64,000 nucleotides of DNA from Acanthaster planci (lineage: Eukaryota > Echinodermata > Asteroidea > Valvatida > Acanthasteridae), in NCBI RefSeq assembly GCF_001949145.1, contig NW_019091356.1, positions 3,132,713 to 3,196,712 on the forward strand, given 5' to 3'. Of the stretch, positions 23,176 through 34,799 are shown in pieces. Position 1 is the stretch's first letter; each line of letters starts with the position of its first letter. The notes below the pieces were generated by a model, which was not told the DNA's origin, did not search any database, and saw only the letters and a list, made by a program, of their open reading frames with translations. The position numbers and the translations under genes were made by a program.

Positions 23176-25573
23176 TTAAAAATCTGCATAGAATTTTCTG
23201 CATCAATTTTGTTGATGCATGCAAGAGTTAACATAAGTGCACAATGTATTCTTATAGACTTGATGACTATAATTCTATTCTGTGATATTCAGTAATTTTG
23301 TATGCAGTCTAGTTATGCGAAAGCATTTTAGTCATAACGACAGAGGTTTCTTTTCAGGTGTGTATTTTCATATATTTCCATCTATATCATTCATCCCTTT
23401 CAAAATACTTGTGCATGTGACTGGATCCTACAAATGAGTCTTAAGGTCATTTTCTGTGGTAATTTTTTTTTTCTAGTGTGGATCAGAAAGAGCAAACCGA
23501 GTTCTTTCTTTGGATGTCTCGCTCTGTCTGCCATCCTGATGAACATGGACACTCTGTGAGCAAAAGGTGTTGAGCGCTCCCACTGATTTATGTGGTGCAA
23601 GATTCTTTTCAAGGCCTTTAAAACCCGAAAGTGGCTCTGGCAACTTCCAACTCATGTTGTTAGGCTCATTCTGTTGGATACCCTTCAAAGTTGTGAGACA
23701 GAAAAATGACTTGTGTGTTGTCATTAAAAAGGTGACCTATCTGTCGACATCGATCTTGTTTCTGTCATCTTGCCTGTCTACTGTAAATCAAAAACGTTCT
23801 TAAAACTTATCCCACTGACGTTCAACTCCACCACATCGCTCAGAAAAACAACTTGTCTGGATCCCAACGATCACTAAAAACAAAAATGCGGTGGGCAACT
23901 TCAGCGCTTACTAAATGCACTACATTTTAGTGCGCATCCACATTTGGTGCATATGAACGAAAACAATGATATCTTTTCAGTTTGGACTTTTATTTCAGTC
24001 CTTTTGGGTCAAAAAGAATTCAATGTTTCTATTTAATAGAATAACTAGTGGCACTTGTTATCCATTTCTCCACCCAGGTCCTGAGGCTAATGCCAAAGGA
24101 CGTTTGAACAACTTAGAGTACCTCTTTATATTTCAATAATCCAAGTCCACATATGTATGCAAAGACTATGGACAGATGAGAGAAAATTTGAAGTTTGAAC
24201 CCATGATTGTTTTGGGGGCCACAGAGATAGGCACCTCAAGAGGTAAATATGACTTTCAAACATACGGAAAAATAATATTAAGGTGAAAGTGTTAAAAATA
24301 ACAAGGCAAGTTAAAAGAACCAAAGATATATACATGTATTGTAATACTGTGTCATTTTAGACCAACAGAAGGGGCTCCTGCAGGCACTTACAACGAGTGA
24401 GTGCCCTTAGAGGTAAAACAAGAGATATGCACTGGGTTGTTGTCGAGATATAAACATGTACATGTAATCGTTTCGTCCTCAAGAGATGTAAGCATAAATT
24501 ATGTTCTAAGCTAGGGCCATCCAGGCTAAATCCTGGGATCTGGGAATGTTGACATTTAACTCATGTGTACCCCTTCTATGACACTGGAACAGCACCTTCT
24601 GAGATCTGTTGAGACACAGCCAATCAGCAGTGAAGAGCGATAATTTCACCGGGCCTTTTTTTATGCTGCTGGTGACCCGTTTTCGTAAACTACATAATGG
24701 CAAATCTTGCAAATACACGGCCGTGTCTGAATTACTTGGCTACAGCCTGAAATTACATGAGTCTATGGTAGTGACCAAGGCCAGTTCCAACAGAGTTGTG
24801 CGTAATTTCAAGTCATAGCCAAGTAATTCAGATGCAGTCTTACGGGCTCCGTAGAACTGGCCATTGAGGTCCAACAGTTTCTAAACTCTTCAAAACATAA
24901 AAGATATAAGGACACAAAACTAAATCACCCACACCAAAAAGCTCTCTAAATTAGCACCAAGACTTTCATGCAAAAATAGTTCAACCTCTTCCTTCAAACT
25001 GTGGCTTCAAAAGATCTTTGGCCACAAGAATGAATGAGTAAAAATGTATTATTTGGCGATAACTTCCATAGATCAGGATGGAGATTGGAAAAGAACAAGT
25101 TTATGGATAATATACAGTTTATCGTACTGTACTGTGACCATTTCTTCAACTTACAAATACAACTTGGTTTTTTTTTTAAAATGACTGAGAAATATTATTT
25201 ACTGTGCAATTTCACAGACCTAAATAGGCCCTAATATTTGCTCAAATAATGGAATAAAAGAATACATGTATGCCGTACATCCTGACATGTTATTTACAAT
25301 TTCGAAATGTGAAGTAACTTCCAATCAAAAATGGATGTAATCTGTTGTTCAGTCATTTATTTTAAAACTTGGAGACCCAAAACATCAAAAGACTTAAACC
25401 TGAATACGTATGGCGAATGTTTAGCTGATTCTGTCAAACAGAAAGAAAACTTGGACCACTGCGTTAATGTTGCATCAACTGCAACTTAACTTACTGAAGC
25501 AATTCGAGAGAGTGGGAGGATCTACCAATTAAAAATTTCATATTAAAGGTCAGTAGGAGATCACCAACCAGGT
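23176..25573. other. Intergenic interval between the convergent ASNS genes
   Basis: No coding region recognised. A TIR element lies at 24720-24840. A possible poly(A) signal for ASNS-2 (AATAAA on the minus strand) is at 25356-25361. Confidence 0.5.
24720..24840. repeat. Short TIR element
   Basis: GTCTGAATTACTTGGCTA at the left end is mirrored by TAGCCAAGTAATTCAGATG on the right, with inner arms CTGAAATTAC and GTAATTTCAAG. Related single ends are visible near 36625-36645 (AGCCAAGTAATTCAGAC), so this is a dispersed family. Confidence 0.7.
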
Positions 25574-28500
25574 TTAGGCTTTGATGGCCTCCTTCTGTTC
25601 GTCTACGTCAGATTCCTTGTAGTGTTTGAGGGAGCGGGCCGACGGGTCGTCTGCGTATCCACACCATTTTGGCATCCAGGTGTATGGGATCCACTTGGAG
25701 TGGCACTCAAAATGCTTCTCAAAGATCTGCCGATAGTAGAAGGCCTCTTTGGTCTTGGGTGGGTTGAAAGGGAACAACTTGGGAGAAGTTTCCAGCATGG
25801 AGTCGTCCACCTGGGCAGGCCAAGAGAGAAGTCAGTCATTAGTTGACATTAATTGTCTTTAGATCCTGTGCGGTGGTAGCATAAACACTGGGGGGGGGCA
25901 GACAGAGTGGCAGAAAGTGGCAGTGTGAAAATGAGAGGGTGCGAACAACAATTCCGAACCCAGGTCTATCAAAATCTACCCGGCGGTTTAAGAGGATTTT
26001 AAAAGATTAAGGATGGTATTACAGCTCAGACAATATCATGTCACATGGGTGCTTGATGATCTTGAAAGACTTGCAAATTGTTTGCCATCTATTTAATCTA
26101 GTCAGAGAGAAACCCTTTCAGTTTTCTAGCTTTTTCATTAAAAAGGTGTTTTGGTGCCGAGGATCCTTAGCAAAAGGAAGAGACTAGGTGCTTCTATTTC
26201 GGTAAAGAGTAAAAAAGTATGATGGAGTTGAAGGGAAAATACTCCACCCTCAACGGGCAACTTGTCCGGTTGATGTCTAACCAGCACGCACCTCTTGTTC
26301 AATGAACTCTTTCAGGCTCTGAATCCAGGAATTCTTCAACGACGACACACCATCGCTGAAGGCCTCCTTGGGACGCCAGAGAATCTCGGCAGGAAGGAGG
26401 CCCAGGCCGTCGAAGGCCTTGCGCAGGAGATACTTTTCGATGCCCTGCTGGGGGCACCGCATGTTGGCGGGGAGGGAGAGGTAGTAGGAGGTCATGTGGT
26501 GGTCCAGGAAAGGTACGCGAAGCTCAAGGCTGGAGAGAACGAGGGTACCAGGTAAACATAGGCGCATTCTTACAACCTTGTTCAGTAGTCTTAAGAGCCG
26601 TCACACATTGCATGAATACTGTGAGGACTCAGTATGTTTCAACGACTAACCGACATCCCAACAATTTCGTTCAAATTTTCCTGAATGATCCAAAGGAAAT
26701 CTTCTCTGGAATGCAAATGCTGGCTATGGTGCACATCCAAATAAAAGCTGAAAGAAGCATACCTAAAAATGTAAGCTAAAAGTGGTCAGGCTCAATTTGC
26801 CAGTTTAAATCTTGCAAAATACTACAAATCCTAGAAGCCAATGGTGAAGAACAAAGGTATATGAAAAGGTTCCTCAGAAGAGATGGTTTTAATCCCTTCA
26901 TGCTGGGATTTCTTTGACCGTGACTGCTGGGCTGTGGTATGCCCAGTACGCAAAGCTCTGTCCAGCAACGATACCGTGCACGATATGGGGCGGAGGGGTA
27001 CCCCCCATGTCCAATCTCTATACACACTCTAGACTACTGTTAGCTAACACATCGCCCCTGTAAAGAATTCCTGAGATTCTGACCAAACAATGACCAACAC
27101 AAAGGTGGGGGGGCTCTCCACCCCATATCTTGCATCATATGCCAGCAGCAAGCCCTACTGAACCAGCAGCTGCATGGTGAATAGACTATATGTGTGGTAT
27201 GCACTAATCCTTACACAAAGCCGCGGCTCCTGGTATGAACGGGTTAACAACCAAGAGAAAAAGCATTTTCGAAAAACCCCCAAAATAAGAACAAGTAAAC
27301 AGTCTCACCCGTGAGCAGCAGTTGTACGGTCAGCCCGCAGCACATCATAGAGGTACAAATCCTTGAGGAGCCTGCAGCTCTCCGCATCACCTTCCTCAGC
27401 AGATGGCTGCTGGTGGAAGTAGATGTATCCTTGGGCCAACTCGTCCGAGCCCTCACCGGAGAAAATCACCACCCTGTCCGTCTCCTTGCGGATGTACCGA
27501 GACACCAGATACATACCTGTGAGAAGTATATTTATCAGGTATGTTTCTAAACGGTTGCCGGGTCAAACGATCTGTGCAAATGGCCAGGAGAGTTGTTCAC
27601 GTACCCACCTGGATGTCTTCACATCTTCAATTACGGCGCCACGGTTATGACCAGGATTATTTTTCTTGGGAAATAAGGGGAAACGTGCCATAATCATAAT
27701 TGACAAGCATTCTTGGAGGGCTGGGCACCGTTTAGGGGCACTGTTTGCATACAAGACATACGCGCAACTCACCAACTGAGGCTCGGACTGTAGTGATGTC
27801 GTAGCTTTCCAAGGAATAGATGACCTCCTCTAGGGCAGCTATCCCTTCTTCTGGAGTGAAGGACACTTCATGGTGTTCGCTACCAATGTGTGCTGCCACC
27901 TACGTCCAAAAACAGGGCGAGAGGAAGGTGTGGTCAGTAAATTGGCAGAAGGCACTTTATAAAAAGAACAAATTCCGCAAGACAGAAACCCAACCAACCG
28001 TTTTTAGCCTAATGAGCTGTATGCAGATTGAGAAAGAATTCCTCAACCCTATTTGTACGTAGGGCTTTAATGTTTGTAATCAATATTTTGGATAGTCAAA
28101 TGAGAGCCAAGTTTTGAGGTGTCCGGCTTCTGCAACTATTTTTCAGCAGGCCTTGGAGTAAAGTTTAGCAGTTGAAGAATGTTTGCCGAGCGTCTAGAAC
28201 AGGGCTTAATGCTGCAGGATAAAATTCAGCTAGTGGAAATAAATAAGATGGCTGTGGGATAACAAGTGTTCATTTGTCCATTTTATCACCATTAACCCTG
28301 ATTTCTGAAAGTTTCACTGCGATGTCAATGCGTAAAATCCATTGGTATGCTGTGATGAGTTAGACGTTGCCCTGTAAGATTTCTGAATGCATGGCAAAGC
28401 AACAACTGTGACACTTCGTCACAAAGGCGGACACGCAACGATTTGCAGGCTCCCATTGGACAATCGCTGAAATTGCATGTTAACTTCCGGTTCCATGGTT

Positions 28501-31500
28501 CCATGTAAACAGCGATCAATGCATGTAACTCCATGTGCATCGCATGTGCAGTGGGCGTGGTTTAAAATGAAGTGACGTCACACTTACGAACCGGACTGGT
28601 GAAGTGGGTTGAGGCAGATCATAATGACCCCCCTGAACTCTAGAACCGGCGAAAGATATGCCAAAAAAAAAAAGAAGACGACTGGTACCTTTCTGGCAGC
28701 CATTATATCGGGACTTCCCCCCATACCAATAGAGTAGGTCTGGATAGGATAATGGATGCCAGATTCCTTGGCCAGCTTGACCACGAGGGCAGCTATCAGG
28801 CTTGAATCAAGACCACCTAGAAATGGTAAAGAGGTTTAGAGAAGCCAAAATTCATTTTCAATGACTCCGAAAGTGACTCAACTGGAGTTCTGACGTCAAG
28901 TTATTTTAATTACAAGGCAGAGAAGATATTTCAGCCAGTACACAAACCACGTGTGTGCCTCCCTCAGACAATAGTGCCCTTGAATACCCATCCTGCCCCC
29001 CTCTAAAAAAAGTTGACCCCTGCCAAACTCCCATGCAACTCACCAGACAGAAGACATCCAATGTGACGGTGGGTCATCAGTCGTTTCCGCACAGCGTCAG
29101 TGAGTAAGAGTCGAATGTTCTCATGGATATCGTCAGCTTCAAGATATGAACAGTCACAAAAACTTTCAGTGCAAAAAATGAACAAAAACTTCTTGTTCTA
29201 AAATTTGTCTTTATTGTGTAAAATAAAAATTCCTCGCAAACCATGTGATATAAATATGATTTTGGTGATAATGTCCGGTGCTTTCAAAATAGGACCTAAA
29301 TGTAAATTTGATCAAACTTTTTCCATCATCAATCATTCATTTGTCATCAGAAAATCAGACATGAAACAGCAGTTAGCTTTATACCACTTGGCTGCACAGC
29401 CACTGGGAGGTCGGACCACTTGGGCTTGTCCCCAACACTGTGGAATTGAACGCGCTCTGTCAGCGTTACTTTGCCTGTAGAGGCAAGGTCGTAGCACTCG
29501 ACGTGTCCTGGCGGAAAAGGGATGATGTCGATTTCATGGTCTTTGTCTCCGTGGGCCAAGCCGAGGAGACCTGTTTGCATCAGACAGGAAACAATAATGC
29601 AAACTTTTCAACCACGCGACAACTATCAAATTTCTGGTTAGTTAATACACTAATTAAATGACCACAGTAGGGCTGTGTCCAACATTCACGGTTGTGGCTA
29701 AAAACAACACATGCACCTATGAAGCCACCAACTGATAGCCATAGCCACTTCCCTTGGATGTGTAAGTTATAGCCATGTATGAGTTCTAGCAGGTCATGGC
29801 CTTAGGCCATTACTGCTGAGTTGCCATACTCCTGTGAACAGCTGGGGGACCAATGACCCCACTATTTTTTTTGACTTGGGGCATGGGGCATTTGAAAAGC
29901 TGAGCCATCATCGTTCCTGAGCTGGTCTGACGAGTACATGGGTCAAATACTTGTTTGACCAGTAAGGATCAAGAAGTCAATAATAAGTTCCTACAGTTGA
30001 ATAAATCCCAGACCAGTTGAATTCGAAATGCTGACCTTTGGCCTCTGAACACAGGGCAAGGAGACCATCATCTTTAAGCAGTCTGAACATGGGTCGAATG
30101 CCGAACGTGTCTCTTCCCAGAAACACCTGAAGAATGACGATTTCAAAAAAAATTAATCTTAATCCCGCTGTTGTGTCTTCCTTAAGATTTCATTTGGAAG
30201 TGAATGGCTACTTCCTAAGCTTGTAGTTAGGGCTAGGTCTAAGTCTTCCCCATTCAAAATACATAGGACAATCACAAGAACAACGACACCGGGATGCTTC
30301 CATTGCAGGTCCTTTGAATAGCTTGTGACATGAATTCAGACCTGGAGGGCTTTCGCTGGTGTTGGAATTGTCTTAAGTGGTCTTGACAATGCCACCACTG
30401 CAAATGAACTGAGCAACTCCCATGATCGTTATCAGTCAAAAATTCTCAGATGAACGAATGAGGAAATTAGCTACAGCCTTAAATAGGGCGGACTTGTGCT
30501 ATTTGGCTCACCTTCTTGGCAGCTGTGTCCAGCAAACAGAATGCAAAGACCCCATCCAGCATGGAGGCGGCATACTCCGCCCCTCCCTGGGCATACAGGT
30601 GAATAATGGCCTCCCCGTCGCACTCTGTGAGGTACTGGAAGTCAAACTGCTTCTGCACCTGTGAGAAATATGACCTGAAGTGCTAAATATTGCCCCGTTT
30701 ATGCAACCAGAGGTCAAGGCACAGTTCTCAAGTTACCCCTTTACCCTGAAGATCTGAAACCGATTTTGTTCATCTGCTGAACACAGAATGTATGTGCTTA
30801 GCAAAGAGCAAAATACCGGTTAAAATGTCACACAAAGCTTTTTACTCGAGACTGGCTCTCTGCTTATTATTGCTTGGAAGGAAATCACAAAGCAATGCTT
30901 TTCTATTCAGCTCGATGAACTTTGGCACTGTTCAGACTTAGCAGAAATTTCAAGCTGAAGCAGGTTTGTTGTAAAGCAACTGCCAATATAAAAATGTAGC
31001 TGTTGACGACACTAAATTCACCTTGCTTAATGTATGACAGCCACAGGAAAGGGTATTATCAGCATTCATTCTCCTGAGCCAAGTACATATTTATTCCCAT
31101 TCATAAATAATCTTTTTTTTCAATCAGAGTCAAGGAAGTCAATATATGATAGATTTCCAGTCCCAGTCCCAATAGGGGTGGATTAAACTCTCTTGTATCC
31201 AGGTGTCGGAGCGTTTTTTTTTTCATGCAGCGAGCATTATCAAATCTCAGCGGGCATTTTCAAATGTTAATACATGGTCACATTGTGCATTACTAAATAG
31301 GGAAACTGTCTGAGGTATTAATGAATCTTAAGTTAATACGGAGCAGCCATACCGCTAGATTCAACCTGTTGTGTGCTGAAGCGCTACTTTCCGTGCAAAT
31401 AAGGTGATTTGTAGGATTTGTAACCAAGTACAAGTTCACTTTGTCACAAATCAGAGATCAGTTTTGGTACGGGGGCTTTCAAAGAGTGCTTCTTTATTAG

Positions 31501-31766
31501 TTGGCTTTGGTACTAACTGTGCGGTAGTTGTAAATCTCCCCATTGTACAGGACGTAGATGTGGGGATGGCTTCGGATCCTCATTGGCTGCATGCCATATA
31601 CATCGTCCACGATGACCAATCGGTGGAAGGCCAGGCAACAGTTGACGAAGTGGTTGATGTTCTCAATCCGGAAGGAGTCCGGGCCACGGTGCGCGATCTT
31701 GAGGGCGCTCTTGTACTGCTTGGACAAGTCCTGGTCGCAGCCGAAAATGGCCCAAATTCCGCACAT
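25574..31766 (-). CDS. ASNS: Asparagine synthetase (glutamine-hydrolysing), copy 2
   Basis: Ten exons in transcript order: 31766-31518, 30658-30512, 30126-30036, 29570-29385, 29136-29044, 28816-28689, 27899-27773, 27516-27309, 26529-26292 and 25810-25574. All phases agree and the product is 567 aa, close to human ASNS (561). Exon lengths and phases equal those of copy 1 except in the last exon, so both copies descend from one gene. Glutaminase landmarks are Cys2 (MCGIW), AHRGPD and YNGEIYN; synthetase landmarks are GGLDSSL and SGEGSDEL. The C-terminus ends in the family-like ARSLKHYK...KEAIKA. The frame is undisturbed, so this is the better candidate for a fully functional enzyme. Exon 2 is almost identical in bases to exon 2 of copy 1, although the other exons differ widely. 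Confidence 0.95.
26889..27247 (-). repeat. TTAA-flanked MITE (piggyBac-like), copy 1
   Basis: TTAA stands at both ends (26889-26892 and 27244-27247), with inward ends of the type CCCTTCATGCTGGGA and CCCGTTCATACCAGGAGC. The body shares GTGTGGTATGCACTAATCC and GACTGCTGGGCTGTGGTATG with the element at 45673, in opposite orientation. TTAA duplication is the hallmark of piggyBac-type transposition. No transposase is present. It lies in ASNS-2 intron 8. Confidence 0.8.
28390..28602 (-). repeat. Dispersed repeat in ASNS-2 intron 6
   Basis: Complement-strand relative of 17990-18180, with the same blocks (CCGGTTCGTAAGTGTGACGT at its start, then CCGGAAGTTAAC). Both copies read in the sense of their host ASNS gene but sit in different introns (1 and 6), so they are independent insertions and not leftovers of the gene duplication. 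Confidence 0.7.
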
Positions 31767-33260
31767 GATGTGATGCTGTCTTCGCTTCCAAATTTAACAC
31801 TGATGCAGAAAAAATGTTCCAGTACATACTTTTCCGAAAGTAATTTTTATTTTCACGACTTTAGAAAGCACTACACACGTCATGCTTCACAGCTTACATT
31901 GGCAAAGGGCTAACTACATACATGTATTCCATAGTTACATGCAATAACAAGTTCACCGGACCCTGAAGTGTGTTCAATAGCAAAACTGTGGGGCATCCAG
32001 CAATCCGTACAAGTCCAGTCTCTTGTCATATTCAGGTTAGCACCGACAATATATTTGTGTAGCAGTTATTACGCACTTACAACCTTGGGGCTCTGTTTAT
32101 TAAAAAAAAGGTCGCAGCCTTGCTCATTCCAACCGTCCTTGAATAAATTCTGAAGGTTGTCTGCGTTAATATTGTCAAAACAGACATTATTAGTGGGACA
32201 AATTGAAGTGTCCAAGAATAAAATTGTGTCGAATTTGAAATTACTCCTGAAATATAAAACTGTACAGAAAAACTTGTTCAGATTACAAACGTGTATAGGA
32301 CACTGTGGCATTATTGATATGGTTTTACAATCAGATAAAAGATATGATATTGCCATATTTTTTCCTTCATTTTTTTTCAGAAGAAAAAGGTAAAAATATA
32401 ATTAGATGCCATTTAAAATTCTTATATCCTGCTATCAATTACAAGATTTATTAAAGTGATGGCCAGTCAGTTTTGCATAGAGGAATAAAAATTATTATTA
32501 TTATGTATCAAAAAATTTATTCAGTCAAAAATAACAGAAAAGGTTCACAATTTACGTTTTGATAATAATTATCTCTAACCTGTTCCAAATCCAACAAGAT
32601 CCTGTGAATTACACGAATTCTTAAAGGTCACACCTCATTCTCATCTAAAAACAACTTTTTTCAATTATGTAGCTAGATTCGCTATAGTTTCACAAACATG
32701 TCCGACAATTTAGAACCCACAGGTTTCACCCACAAAATCTGTCTGACACATCTGATTTCCACAACTACTGCGAATTCTGAAGGTTGACAGAAGAGAAATC
32801 CTTAATGCAAATGGGCTACATCATACATGTCAATCGTACTGCTTGGATAGATTACAAACTTATGGGAGTAATAGATCTCAGTGGCAGTGTATCGCATCAG
32901 CCATATGTTAACTCATGGCCTGCATGTACCCACACAAAATTCCCCTGCTTCTGCAAATATGTACATGTACATGATTTGCACATACACACATGCACACGTA
33001 CAAAACGGAACTGTAAAGCCTCACATATCATGAAATAATCGGGATCATATTCGTAATATTTGAACACTTACCTTTCAGCCTAAGCTAACGATGCGATTCC
33101 CTGTCCAAAATGATCAGCTGCCCAACCCACGCTGGCTCTGCAGCTTGCGCGCGATCTCTGGAGCTCCGGCCGGAGTAGAAAATGATGATGAAACAACACG
33201 CGGGAAACTCTTTCGTTTTTCCTTGCGTGCCGCACGTCGGGCACGTGCTGACGCGTCCAA
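31767..33260 (-). promoter_or_regulatory. 5' UTR exons and promoter side of ASNS-2
   Basis: On the minus strand, the acceptor CATCAG/T at 31800 begins 33 nt of leader before the ATG, and a strong donor AAAG/GTAAGT at 33073 ends an upstream non-coding exon. Within or just upstream of that exon, the plus strand has TGATGAAAC at 33186-33194, the exact core of the nutrient-sensing (ATF4/C-EBP) element of mammalian ASNS promoters, here in reverse orientation to the gene. CACGTG occurs at 33242-33247. The transcription start is unknown, and a 9-mer can occur by chance. Confidence 0.45.
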
Positions 33261-33844
33261 AGTTGGCATTTAAACACTGAATATTCAGTTATAAGAAAAC
33301 AACCACTCAGAGACTGGGAACGAAAATTGGGAGAGGGGAAAAGCCAATAAAATCGATACATGAATAATTTACATATTACTAGTAATAATAACAAAGAGGG
33401 CATGGTACCCAGACGACAGGTAAGTTATTGTAAGGCGATTTTAAGGGGTAATTGTAGTGGAACACACTAACCGAAAGTTATGAAAAGCCAAATGTTCATT
33501 ATTTAATCTCTGAAACTTTGAGATAACGATGTAAAGCGAGGTTATGTCTTACCTGATTCCATTCTTGGTACATGTACATGTACATGAACATACTCTTGTT
33601 AAACAACCATGAAAAGCAGTCTGCCTCCATCATGGGAAAACCTACTTCAGTTGTCACTTCTTTCAAAACTGCAAAAGTTTTAAAGTCGCAAACCATTTTC
33701 ATTCTCGCATTTCAAAAAATATCCACATGGCAAGCCTTCATTTCAGGCTTTTCCAGCCCTCAAGATGTCAAGAATTTTTGCTATCAGAGTAATCACCGAG
33801 TGTAACAGTCGCCCAGCCCAGACGGAAGAGGTAAGATCAATCAT

Positions 33845-34322
33845 NNNNNNNNNNNNNNNNNNNNNNNNNNNNNNNNNNNNNNNNNNNNNNNNNNNNNNNN
33901 NNNNNNNNNNNNNNNNNNNNNNNNNNNNNNNNNNNNNNNNNNNNNNNNNNNNNNNNNNNNNNNNNNNNNNNNNNNNNNNNNNNNNNNNNNNNNNNNNNNN
34001 NNNNNNNNNNNNNNNNNNNNNNNNNNNNNNNNNNNNNNNNNNNNNNNNNNNNNNNNNNNNNNNNNNNNNNNNNNNNNNNNNNNNNNNNNNNNNNNNNNNN
34101 NNNNNNNNNNNNNNNNNNNNNNNNNNNNNNNNNNNNNNNNNNNNNNNNNNNNNNNNNNNNNNNNNNNNNNNNNNNNNNNNNNNNNNNNNNNNNNNNNNNN
34201 NNNNNNNNNNNNNNNNNNNNNNNNNNNNNNNNNNNNNNNNNNNNNNNNNNNNNNNNNNNNNNNNNNNNNNNNNNNNNNNNNNNNNNNNNNNNNNNNNNNN
34301 NNNNNNNNNNNNNNNNNNNNNN
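33845..34322. other. Assembly gap (478 N)
   Basis: A run of undetermined bases in the interval between the divergent ASNS-2 and USP40 genes, so part of one or both promoters may be missing. Confidence 1.
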
Positions 34323-34799
34323 CAACCATTTGTAAAATCAGCTTCCTATTGGGGCAAACCATGGGCAAACAAAGGATACGCGATCATAAAGGCTTAAATT
34401 TATTCTACTCCGATCATATCTTAAAATGTGAGTGCGTGTTTAAGGGTTATGTTCATATTTATTGTCGCTGAATGATTTTTTTCTCTTTCATCAGCACAGT
34501 TGACTATCATGCATTGCACTTTGTACGTGTACAAATTTCCACTGTAAGTCACTTGTACCACTTTTTGATGGAAACTTCGTAGTTAAAGCGTAAATCACTT
34601 GAGGGCGCTACAACTACACACCATCAAAACATGGCCTCTTTCTTGCGGGGAATTGTGCAACTGCAACTTTCTGGGAAGAAATCAAGTATTTGTCCGTGGT
34701 TTGCTGTCGAAACATCGGCATAAGTTTGACTTATATTTGGCTGACTTTGTGTAATTGTTTGGTACTTTTTAAAGAAGGGCTGCTGCGAGCTTGGAAGCC

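Noticed and set aside
26295-26555. 86-codon open frame on the plus strand
   Set aside because: Antisense shadow of ASNS-2 exon 9.
33765-34397. Long open frames spanning the N runs at 22.8 and 34 kb
   Set aside because: They exist only because N codons contain no stop.
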